A DNA stretch of 57,129 nucleotides from an uncultured Bacteroidales bacterium (GTDB lineage: Bacteria; Bacteroidota; Bacteroidia; Bacteroidales; Paludibacteraceae), in the NCBI GenBank assembly GCA_900318245.1, contig ONJT01000015.1, forward strand, positions 1 to 57,129, in the 5' to 3' direction. The position numbers were made by a program, and so were the translations under genes. The notes beneath the pieces were generated by a model that made no database searches, was not told the DNA's origin, and saw only the letters and a program-made list of their open reading frames with translations. The stretch's first letter is position 1; the number at the start of each line of letters is the position of its first letter. Below are positions 16,171 through 23,309 of this stretch, piece by piece.

Positions 16171-16653
16171 ATGAAAAAGAGTTTTAAGTTGATGGTATTG
16201 GTCCTTGCGGCCATGGGTATGTACTCGTGTAATGACGAGTATCAGTCGACGCCGATGATCTCAGTAAGTAAAGCGATCATCGTGTCGCATCAGGACGGTA
16301 GTCGCGACACAACGTATTTCGGCGACACGATACATGTAGGCGACACCGCTCGTGTGGATATGTGTATCATGGGAGTATCCCATCCGTTGAAGACCGCTCG
16401 GGCGACGGCAGAGCCGACGGCTTTGGCCTGCGGATTTGAGTGCGATTCGCTGATTATCAAGGATTATCTGGAAGAAGACTCGAAGCCGGAAGAGGGTTAT
16501 CTGCACTTCCAACCGTATACGATGTATGTATGGGTGACGTTCCGCTATATTGGGAAGAGCGCCGGTACTTATCCGATAAAGGTAGAAGAGGAGTCGATGG
16601 CGAAGGAGCCTTATTCACATAACGAGCAATCCTTTTACCAGATCATTCGTTAG
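16171..16653 (+). CDS. Small lipoprotein of unknown function
   Basis: The product is 160 residues with a lipoprotein signal peptide MKKSFKLMVLVLAAMGMYSC (lipidated Cys20) followed by NDEYQ. The mature part is rich in beta-strand-forming residues and contains FGDTIHVGDTARVD and YVWVTFRYIGKSAGTY, suggestive of an Ig-like fold in the envelope; no named family is recognised. The ATG is four bases after the tRNA-Leu 3' end, so after tRNA processing the mRNA would be almost leaderless. Its 3' end overlaps convergent mazG by 11 bases. An upstream ATG within the tRNA is rejected. Confidence 0.75.
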   Translation: MKKSFKLMVLVLAAMGMYSCNDEYQSTPMISVSKAIIVSHQDGSRDTTYFGDTIHVGDTARVDMCIMGVSHPLKTARATAEPTALACGFECDSLIIKDYLEEDSKPEEGYLHFQPYTMYVWVTFRYIGKSAGTYPIKVEEESMAKEPYSHNEQSFYQIIR

Positions 16654-17428
16654 CCTTGGCTTCCTGCCAGAGTGCTTCCATCTCGTCTAGGGTCATGTCC
16701 TTGAGGTCATGGCCTTTTTCTTTGGCGCGTTGCTCGAGGTAGTTGAAGCGCCGCATGAACTTGAGGTTGGTTTGCTCAAGGGCGTTATCGGGGCGGATCT
16801 TATAGAGTCGCGCGGCGTTGATCATCGCGAAGAGGAGGTCTCCGAATTCGGCTTCTTTGTTGCCGCCATCGGTTTTGGCGAGTTCGGCTTGGAGTTCGTC
16901 GAGTTCTTCGTGGACCTTGTCCCATACGTCTTCGCGGCGCTCCCAGTCGAAGCCTACGTTGGCCACTTTATCCTGGATGCGATAGGCTTTGACGAGTGCA
17001 GGTAGGGAGTCGGGGATGCCTCCGAGGACGGTCTTGTTGCCGCCTTTCTCTTTGAGTTTGACTTGTTCCCAGAGATGGCTGACTTCCTCCGCATTTTGTG
17101 CGGCGGCTTCGCCGTATACATGCGGGTGACGGAAGATGAGTTTGTCGCAGAGCCGGTTGCATACATCGGCGATGTCGAACTCACCGGTTTCGGAACCCAT
17201 CTTAGCGTAGAAGACGACGTGTAGAAGGACGTCGCCGAGTTCCTTACATATCTCGTTCATGTCATGACGGGAGATGGCGGTGGCGAGTTCGTAGGTCTCT
17301 TCGATGGTGTTCTGGCGAATGCTGTCGAAGGTCTGTTTGCGGTCCCAGGGGCACTTCTCGCGGAGTTCATCCATGATGTCGAGGAGTCGTCCGAAAGCCG
17401 CGAGTTTTTCTTCTCTACTGCTCATCAT
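16643..17428 (-). CDS. mazG: Nucleoside triphosphate pyrophosphohydrolase MazG
   Basis: The product is 261 residues and removes pyrophosphate from (d)NTPs, a house-cleaning reaction. Two MazG-type domains are visible: CPWDRKQTFDSIRQNTIEE (with EETYE metal ligands), KELGDVLLHVVFYAKM, then FRHPHVYG and the second half ending EAEFGDLLFAMINAARL. The start at 17428 (MMSSREEK) overlaps the lpxH stop by 14 bases; a further upstream Met would put about 45 residues antisense-like in lpxH and is rejected. Likely co-transcribed with lpxH and the SufT-like gene. Confidence 0.93.
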   Translation of the reverse strand: MMSSREEKLAAFGRLLDIMDELREKCPWDRKQTFDSIRQNTIEETYELATAISRHDMNEICKELGDVLLHVVFYAKMGSETGEFDIADVCNRLCDKLIFRHPHVYGEAAAQNAEEVSHLWEQVKLKEKGGNKTVLGGIPDSLPALVKAYRIQDKVANVGFDWERREDVWDKVHEELDELQAELAKTDGGNKEAEFGDLLFAMINAARLYKIRPDNALEQTNLKFMRRFNYLEQRAKEKGHDLKDMTLDEMEALWQEAKANE

Positions 17429-18206
17429 AGTTATGAAGGGTGAGGTTACCTCTGTGGTCCAGTTTGGCGTAGGTCCATTGTTTGAAGCAATCGCCGAGGA
17501 TGACGACGCGGCTGCCGGACGCGATCTGGAGGTCGAGTTCGATATGCCGATGTCCGAAGACATAGTAGTCGCGGTGGTTGCCTATTTTCTCCTGCTCTTT
17601 GGCGAAGAGGACGAGTTCTTCTTTGTCCTCCCCTTTGTAGGGGCAGGGGTTGGCTATCTCGTTGAGCCGGCTCTTTTTCGCCCAGTTATATCCGAGTTTG
17701 TTACCCCATGCCGGCGGGAGCAGGCGGAAGAAGAACTGCGCGGTGGGCGAGTTGAAGAGTTCCTTGAGACGGATGAAGGATTGGATCTTTTTCTTAACCT
17801 GTCTGGGGTAGAGTGTCTCCCAGTTAGACGGCAGCACTCCGTCGCCGTGGCAGAGGTAGAGGGACTTGCCATAGCGGCTGATGGTACAGGGCTCAAAATG
17901 AATCTCCATGCCCGTCATTTTGGCCAGTCCGCCGAAGGTCCAGAGGTCGTGGTTCCCGATGAAGTAATGGACGTGGATGCCGCGGCGGATGAGGCTGCGG
18001 ATCTCTTTCATGAGCGGATGGAACTGGCGTTTTTTCGGATCGTGGATGTAGTATTCAAACCAGAAATCGAACATGTCGCCGAGCATGTAGATGGACACGG
18101 CATCTTTGCTCATCATCTCGAGCATGTTGATGAGTTTTTTCTGGTGCGCCCAGCCGCGTTCGATCGCCAGACTACCTAAGTGTGCGTCAGATAAGAAATA
18201 GATCAT
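17415..18206 (-). CDS. lpxH: UDP-2,3-diacylglucosamine diphosphatase
   Basis: The product is 263 residues, a metallophosphoesterase that cleaves UDP-2,3-diacylglucosamine to lipid X in lipid A synthesis. Metal motifs are in order: SDAHLG (residues 6-11), GDMFDFW, GNHDLW, CHGDG and FGHRH. The length and the DMFDFWFEY segment fit the Bacteroidetes LpxH group. It lies 24 bases after the SufT-like gene. Confidence 0.92.
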   Translation of the reverse strand: MIYFLSDAHLGSLAIERGWAHQKKLINMLEMMSKDAVSIYMLGDMFDFWFEYYIHDPKKRQFHPLMKEIRSLIRRGIHVHYFIGNHDLWTFGGLAKMTGMEIHFEPCTISRYGKSLYLCHGDGVLPSNWETLYPRQVKKKIQSFIRLKELFNSPTAQFFFRLLPPAWGNKLGYNWAKKSRLNEIANPCPYKGEDKEELVLFAKEQEKIGNHRDYYVFGHRHIELDLQIASGSRVVILGDCFKQWTYAKLDHRGNLTLHNYDEQ

Positions 18207-18230
18207 TATAATGTTAAGTGAGTTAGCGAA

Positions 18231-18545
18231 TTAGAGGAAGCCGAGTTCGAGTTTGGCTTCTTCGGACATCATGTCTTTGGTCCATTCGGGTTCGAAGACG
18301 ATGGTGACGTTGACATCTTTGACGCCGTCGACGGAGCCCACTTTCTGGCGGATGTCCTCGACGATGAAGTCGCCGGCGGGGCAGGAGGGGGCGGTGAGCG
18401 TCATGGTGATGTCGCACACGCCGTCGTCTTTGAGTTCGATGCCGTAGATGAGGCCGAGGTCGTAGACATTGACCGGTATCTCGGGGTCAAAGACGGTCTT
18501 GAGCATGCGGAGTATCTTTTCTTCTTTTTCCAAAAACTCGTTCAT
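18231..18545 (-). CDS. SufT-like MIP18 (DUF59) Fe-S assembly protein
   Basis: A 104-residue MIP18/DUF59 protein: VFDPEIPVNVYDLGLIYGI and MTLTAPSCPAGDF carry the family's conserved DPE and C residues. Such proteins (SufT, PaaD group) help mature iron-sulfur proteins. It is first in the transcript with lpxH and mazG; the promoter at 18606-18613 is just upstream. Which Fe-S targets it serves is not visible. Confidence 0.9.
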   Translation of the reverse strand: MNEFLEKEEKILRMLKTVFDPEIPVNVYDLGLIYGIELKDDGVCDITMTLTAPSCPAGDFIVEDIRQKVGSVDGVKDVNVTIVFEPEWTKDMMSEEAKLELGFL

Positions 18546-18605
18546 AGTAGGAATTTACTGCGTGTAAGCCGGGGTGCTCGGAAGCACTCAGCCGTTAAGC
18601 GGCTG

Positions 18606-18613
18606 CAAAGGTA
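18606..18613 (-). promoter_or_regulatory. Promoter -7 box, SufT-lpxH-mazG
   Basis: TACCTTTG then CAGCCG on the minus strand, 61 bases before the SufT-like start. It directly follows the htpG terminator. Confidence 0.65.
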
Positions 18614-18616
18614 CAA

Positions 18617-18645
18617 CAAAAAAATGACATACACAAGGGTGTATG
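18617..18645 (-). terminator. Rho-independent terminator of htpG
   Basis: On the minus strand CATACAC/GTGTATG (18645-18639 with 18634-18628) form a hairpin with a 4-base loop, followed by a run of T (A run on plus, 18618-18624). It lies 28 bases past the htpG stop. Confidence 0.8.
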
Positions 18646-18672
18646 CCACTTTTCTGCTTTTTTTATTGCTTT

Positions 18673-20610
18673 TTACAAGAGTTCGACGGAGCGATTGACG
18701 AACTTCGCGAGGGCTTCGCCCTTCAGTTGTCCGCCGGCGAGGAGGGCGATATCAATGAGTTGTTTGAGACGCTCGTCTTCGTCTGCCAACTTGTAGACAG
18801 TCTTTTCAACCGTTTCTTTCTTGCCGTCTTTCTCCACCTCTTCCTGTACCTGCTCGCTGGTCTCTTTGTTTACCAGATCCTGGATGAGCGGATGGGCGGT
18901 GTTGATGACGAGGTTGTAACTGTCGGGCATGTTGCCGTAGAAATTCATCATGCCTTGCTGATGCGCCGCCATCTCTTTCATACGCCGCATGAACTCGTTT
19001 TGGGTGAGGAAGACCGGCAGGGCATCGGCCGCTGCCGCTTCGCAGGTGACGGTGTATTTGAGTTTGTCTTCGGCGCTCGGAAGCTGTGCTTCGAAGGCTT
19101 TGCGCAGGCCTTCTTTCTGCTCGTCAGAGTAGGTGTCTTTGGCGGTGTCTTCTTTCTTGATGAGGTTCTCGATCGTGTCCGAATCAATACGCACGAAGCG
19201 CAGTTTCTCGTTCTTTTGCTCGGCCTGCGACATGCAGTGCACATCGAGTTCGCCATCCATAAGCAGCACGTCATAACCCTTCGCTTTCGCGCGTTCGATA
19301 TACGTATAATGTGCGTCCGGATCGTTGGTGTAGAGCAGAACGAGGTTGCCGTCTTTGTCGACTTGCTTGTCGCGCACCTGGTCCTTGTACTCCTCGAGCG
19401 TGCTGTACCGGCCGTCGAGGTTCTTGAGGAGCGCGAAGTTGACGGCTTTCTCGTAGAACTTCTCGTCGGTGAGCATACCGAATTGGATGAACATCTTGAT
19501 GTCGTCCCATTTCTTCGCGAAATCGTCCTTGTCAGCCTTGTAGAGTTCTGCCAGTTTGTCAGCCACTTTCTTGGTGATGTAGCCGGAGATTTTCTTGACG
19601 TTATTGTCCGACTGGAGGTACGAACGACTGACGTTGAGCGGGATATCCGGGCTGTCGATGACGCCGTGCAGCAGCGTCAGGTATTCCGGGACGATGTTCT
19701 CCACTTCGTCGGTGACGTAGACCTGGTTGCAGTAGAGTTGGATCTTATTGCGGTGCACGTCGAGGTTCGACTTGATCTTCGGGAAATACAGGATACCCGT
19801 GAGGTTGAACGGATAGTCCACATTGAGGTGGATATGGAAGAGGGGTTCGTCGAACTGCATCGGATAGAGTTCGTGGTAGAAGGTCTTGTAATCTTCTTCG
19901 GTCAGGTCCGCGGGTTTGCGGGTCCATGCAGGGTTGATATCGTTGATGATATTCTCTTCGTCAAGTTCGACTTCCTTGCCGTCTTTCCACTCTTTCTTTT
20001 TGCCAAAGGCAATCTCGACCGGCAGGAACTTACAGTATTTCTTGAGCAGTCCTTCGATCGTTGCGTCCTCCAAGTACTGACTGAACTCATCGTCGATATG
20101 CAGCACGATGTCGGTTCCGCGCTCGGCTTTGATGGTCTCTTCCATCGTGTACTCCGGATCTCCCGAGCACGACCAGTGAACGGCTTTCGCGTCCTCTTTG
20201 TAGGACTGCGAGAAGATCTCCACTTTCTTGCTGACCATGAAGGCGGAGTAGAAGCCGAGACCGAAATGGCCGATGATGGCTTCGGTCTTGTCCTTGTACT
20301 GGTTGAGGAACTCCTCGGCGCCGGAGAAAGCGATCTGGTTGATGAACTTATCCACCTCTTCGGCCGTCATGCCGATGCCATGGTCGGAGACGGTGAGGGT
20401 TTTCTTGGCTTTGTCGATGACGACGCGGACACGCAAGTCGCCGAGGTCACCCTTGGCTTCGCCGACAGAGGAGAGCGTCTTCAGTTTGGTCGTTGCATCG
20501 ACGGCGTTCGAGATCAGTTCGCGCAGGAAGATCTCATGGTCCGAATACAGAAATTTCTTAATGACGGGGAAGATGTTATCGCTTGTTACCCCAATATTTC
20601 CTTTACTCAT
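18673..20610 (-). CDS. htpG: Molecular chaperone HtpG (Hsp90)
   Basis: The protein has 645 residues. The GHKL ATPase domain is N-terminal: LRELISNAVDA (residues 29-39), DHGIGM and GHFGLGFYSAFMV. The middle domain includes LNVSRSYLQ and the catalytic-Arg region; a C-terminal dimerisation domain follows. A charged stretch near residues 590-615 (EQVQEEVEKDGKKETVEK) is longer than in E. coli. HtpG assists folding in the cytosol. The leader holds a 9-bp repeat array and a sequence close to a sigma-54 site; no clear TAnnTTTG box was found. Confidence 0.96.
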   Translation of the reverse strand: MSKGNIGVTSDNIFPVIKKFLYSDHEIFLRELISNAVDATTKLKTLSSVGEAKGDLGDLRVRVVIDKAKKTLTVSDHGIGMTAEEVDKFINQIAFSGAEEFLNQYKDKTEAIIGHFGLGFYSAFMVSKKVEIFSQSYKEDAKAVHWSCSGDPEYTMEETIKAERGTDIVLHIDDEFSQYLEDATIEGLLKKYCKFLPVEIAFGKKKEWKDGKEVELDEENIINDINPAWTRKPADLTEEDYKTFYHELYPMQFDEPLFHIHLNVDYPFNLTGILYFPKIKSNLDVHRNKIQLYCNQVYVTDEVENIVPEYLTLLHGVIDSPDIPLNVSRSYLQSDNNVKKISGYITKKVADKLAELYKADKDDFAKKWDDIKMFIQFGMLTDEKFYEKAVNFALLKNLDGRYSTLEEYKDQVRDKQVDKDGNLVLLYTNDPDAHYTYIERAKAKGYDVLLMDGELDVHCMSQAEQKNEKLRFVRIDSDTIENLIKKEDTAKDTYSDEQKEGLRKAFEAQLPSAEDKLKYTVTCEAAAADALPVFLTQNEFMRRMKEMAAHQQGMMNFYGNMPDSYNLVINTAHPLIQDLVNKETSEQVQEEVEKDGKKETVEKTVYKLADEDERLKQLIDIALLAGGQLKGEALAKFVNRSVELL

Positions 20611-20630
20611 ATGATAGTGTTTTTAGTTTA

Positions 20631-20672
20631 TCGGATTATTCTGAGTATTCTGATTATTCTGAGTACTCCGAT
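20631..20672. repeat. 9-bp GAGTATTCT-type array upstream of htpG
   Basis: Plus-strand units CGGATTATT, CTGAGTATT, CTGATTATT, CTGAGTACT, CCGATATTT. The same family occurs inside batD (24710-24759) and the DAHP synthase gene (51934-51973). Confidence 0.85.
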
Positions 20673-20680
20673 ATTTCATG

Positions 20681-20697
20681 GTCAAAATCTGTGCCAA
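20681..20697 (-). promoter_or_regulatory. Sigma-54-like sequence upstream of htpG
   Basis: TTGGCACAGATTTTGAC on the minus strand resembles TTGGCAC-N5-TTGC, with A instead of C in the -12 GC. It is 71 bases before the htpG start. A chance match is quite possible. Confidence 0.25.
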
Positions 20698-20732
20698 GGG
20701 CGGAAGACTGCCATTTTGGCAGTAAAAGCAAG

Positions 20733-20757
20733 AAAAAAGGAGCCTCGAGGGCTCCTC
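20733..20757 (-). terminator. Rho-independent terminator after aminopeptidase P
   Basis: On the minus strand GGAGCC (20755-20750) pairs with GGCTCC (20744-20739), followed by TTTTTT. It lies a few bases after the aminopeptidase stop and ends the long Bat-operon region. A second perfect hairpin ACTGCCA/TGGCAGT is at 20707-20723. Confidence 0.85.
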
Positions 20758-20759
20758 TG

Positions 20760-22535
20760 TTAGTCGAGTGCGGCACATTTGCGGGCGAGGAACTTGCGCT
20801 CTTCGGCATTGAGGAGCGGCGACACCTCTTTATATACGCGTACGTGATACGCATTGAGCCAGTCGATCTCATCTTCGGTCATGATGGAGCGCTCGATGAG
20901 GGACGTGTCGTAGAAGCATAGGGTGAGGGTCTCGAAGGTGAGCCATTCGTCTTCGGTGGTTGTCGCTTTGGTGCGCTTGGCCGGGATGACGGTGATGAGG
21001 TTCTCCGTGCGGATACCCCACTTGTCGGTGCGGTAGATACCCGGTTCGTCGGAGATGATATGACCGACTTCGAGGGCCGTCGGGTTATTGTCCGTGCGGA
21101 CGTTCTGCGGTCCTTCGTGACAGCCGAGGAAGTGACCTACGCCGTGGCCGGTGCCGTGGCCGAAGGTGATGCCGGCTTCCCACATGAATTGCTTGGCGAG
21201 CGCATCGAGTTGGTTGCCGCGCGTACCTCTCGGGAAGCGCGCCCGAGCGAGGGCGATATGTCCTTTTAGGACATAGGTATAGTCGAGTTTGGCCTGTTCG
21301 GGGATGCGTCCGCCGAGCCATACGGTGCGGGTGATGTCGGTGGTGCCGTCCAGGTATTGACCGCCGCTATCGAGCAGCAGCATGCCTTCGGGCTTGACCT
21401 CTGCACACTTCTCCGGTGTCGCGGCATAATGCACGATGGCGCCATTGCCTTTATAGCCCGCGATGGTGCCGAAGGACTCCTCGACGAAGTTCTCGCCGCG
21501 CAGGCGGAACTCATGGAGTTTCTCCATGAGGGTCCACTCGGTCTGGGTTTGTCCGTTCTTGAAAGCTTCTTTCTCGAGCCAGAGGAAGAACCGCGTGAGG
21601 GCGGCTGCGTCCTGACGCATCGCGATACGTTCGCCTTCGAGTTCGACAGCGTTCTTATGGGCTTTGTCGATGAGGATGGGCGACTTGGTGTTGACTTTCT
21701 TGCATGCCTCCGGAATAGCCTCGTAGAGCGCTTCGTTGACACGTGCGCCGTCGAAGAGCACCGTGCCCTTCAGACCGCGGATATAGTCGAAGACGGCTTC
21801 GTAGGGAAGGACGTCTATGTTGTTGAAATCCAGGTAGTTCTGTGCGGGCGAGTCGATCTTGGCGGCATCCACGAAGAGCGTACATTTGTCGGCCTCGAGG
21901 ACGACGTAGGAGATGACGACGGGGTTGTACTCAACGTCATTTCCGCGGATGTTGAGTAGCCACGCGATCTCGTCCAACGCGCTGATGATGAGTGCGTCAC
22001 CTTTCTTGGCAGCGAGTTGCTCACGCATGCGGGCGAGTTTGGATTCTACGGTCTCTCCGGCAAAGTCGGCGGAGTATGGGTGGAGTTTGTCGGCCGGGAT
22101 GGCTGGACGGCCTTCGACCCAGAGCGGACGGATGAGGTCGATGGATTTGAGTTGGACTTGCGCATTCCACTCAGCGAAGTCATTCACGCTAAACATCTCC
22201 GGGTTGACGCCGATGAGGCCTTGGACATTGGAGCTGAGCCAGTCGATGATCTTCGGGCAGTCGATATCCGACTCGCGCATCAGTTCGATGGTCGAGTCTT
22301 TGAGTTCGATGCCGGCCTGGAGGTAATAGCGGCTGTCGGTCCAGAGGAGCGCGCGGTCTTCCGTCACTACTACGGTTCCAGACTCGCCGTTGAAGCCGGA
22401 GAGCCACTGCATCTCGCACCAGTGTGCAGCCATGTATTCACTCGCGTGCGGGTCGTTACCGGGTACAACGTACGCCGCGACACCCGCTTCATGCATTGCT
22501 TGCCGCAAAGCGGCCAATTTCTCTATTGTCTTCAT
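20760..22535 (-). CDS. pepP: Xaa-Pro aminopeptidase (aminopeptidase P, M24B)
   Basis: The product is 591 residues: two creatinase-type N-terminal domains and a C-terminal pita-bread peptidase domain. Metal-binding residues are visible in LLLDSGGQYLDGTTDITRTV, GHGTGHGVGHFLGCHEGP and DEPGIY. It removes N-terminal residues preceding proline, in the cytosol. The long form with two N-terminal domains is usual in Bacteroidetes. The gene is nine bases after batE and probably read from the same transcript, though it has no known role in the Bat system. Confidence 0.93.
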   Translation of the reverse strand: MKTIEKLAALRQAMHEAGVAAYVVPGNDPHASEYMAAHWCEMQWLSGFNGESGTVVVTEDRALLWTDSRYYLQAGIELKDSTIELMRESDIDCPKIIDWLSSNVQGLIGVNPEMFSVNDFAEWNAQVQLKSIDLIRPLWVEGRPAIPADKLHPYSADFAGETVESKLARMREQLAAKKGDALIISALDEIAWLLNIRGNDVEYNPVVISYVVLEADKCTLFVDAAKIDSPAQNYLDFNNIDVLPYEAVFDYIRGLKGTVLFDGARVNEALYEAIPEACKKVNTKSPILIDKAHKNAVELEGERIAMRQDAAALTRFFLWLEKEAFKNGQTQTEWTLMEKLHEFRLRGENFVEESFGTIAGYKGNGAIVHYAATPEKCAEVKPEGMLLLDSGGQYLDGTTDITRTVWLGGRIPEQAKLDYTYVLKGHIALARARFPRGTRGNQLDALAKQFMWEAGITFGHGTGHGVGHFLGCHEGPQNVRTDNNPTALEVGHIISDEPGIYRTDKWGIRTENLITVIPAKRTKATTTEDEWLTFETLTLCFYDTSLIERSIMTEDEIDWLNAYHVRVYKEVSPLLNAEERKFLARKCAALD

Positions 22536-22544
22536 AGGATATGA

Positions 22545-23309
22545 TTATATTCGTTCTAAGTTCTGCAGGCGTACCCAGCCTTCGTAGTTGCCGACGCGGA
22601 TGTTGGCCCACTCGCCGAGCGTCTCGCGGATGGTCACTTTCGTGCCCTCATGGACGGTGAAGAGGTCTGTTCCGGAGCGGTCAGGTGAGGACTTGCCGTT
22701 CACCACACCTTGAGTGATGATGGCTTCGCTTCGCAGCGTGTCGCGTTGATGCAGCGAGGCCGCGTTCAGTCCCGCGATGAGCGAGAAAAGCAGGGCGAGC
22801 CATGCTACATGGAAAGCCGTCTTGCGCAGCCCTATTTCGCGGCTCAAGAGGAAGAGCAGTAGGCCGACGAGGGCTAGGATAAACAGGCAGATAGAGAGGA
22901 TAAACCAAGTCTGCTCTTTGAGGCTGTTGCGTACGGTGCGTGCCCAGGCCGAGAGGAAGAAATCCTGCTCGACGATGTTGTCGGTGATGCGACTCTGCGC
23001 AAAAGCGAGGTTGTACTGGGCATCTTTGTGGTTCGGCTGCAGCCGGAGCGCCCGCTCGTAGTTGAGGATGGCTTGCGCCAACTCGCCTTGTTTGAAACGG
23101 GCATTGCCGAGGTTGTAATACAAGGTGGCATCGGGCTGCTCGTCGATGAGGGCCTGATAGATGGTTGCGGCCTCTTCATAGCGCCCTTCAGCATATGCTG
23201 CGTTCGCGATATCGAAATCGCTCTGGGCGAAGGTAAGCGCGCTGATGAGTAATGTCGGTAGCACGATATACCGATATACCGGTATTCCGAAAAATTTCAA
23301 ATATCTCAT
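22545..23309 (-). CDS. batE: BatE: TPR and SH3 domain protein
   Basis: The product is 254 residues: an N-terminal hydrophobic segment, TPR repeats at about 33-105 (AEGRYEEAATIYQALI, YYNLGNARFKQGELAQAILNYERAL), two membrane helices near 133-190 and a C-terminal bacterial SH3 domain (GTKVTIRETLGEWANIRVG ending YEGWVRLQNL). This is the BatE layout. It overlaps batD by four bases. The N-terminal IPVYRYIVL part is coded by 8-bp GGTATATC-type repeats (23264-23290). Confidence 0.88.
   Translation of the reverse strand: MRYLKFFGIPVYRYIVLPTLLISALTFAQSDFDIANAAYAEGRYEEAATIYQALIDEQPDATLYYNLGNARFKQGELAQAILNYERALRLQPNHKDAQYNLAFAQSRITDNIVEQDFFLSAWARTVRNSLKEQTWFILSICLFILALVGLLLFLLSREIGLRKTAFHVAWLALLFSLIAGLNAASLHQRDTLRSEAIITQGVVNGKSSPDRSGTDLFTVHEGTKVTIRETLGEWANIRVGNYEGWVRLQNLERI
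23264..23290. repeat. 8-bp GATATACC array inside batE
   Basis: Plus-strand units GATATACC, GATATACC, GGTATTCC, then a degenerate unit. Related units form an array at 32813-32844. They code for residues 8-15 of BatE. Confidence 0.7.

Noticed and set aside
18643-20763. 706-codon plus-strand frame opposite htpG
   Set aside because: The minus strand encodes a complete, unmistakable HtpG; the plus frame is a low-complexity V/L/F/D-rich shadow.
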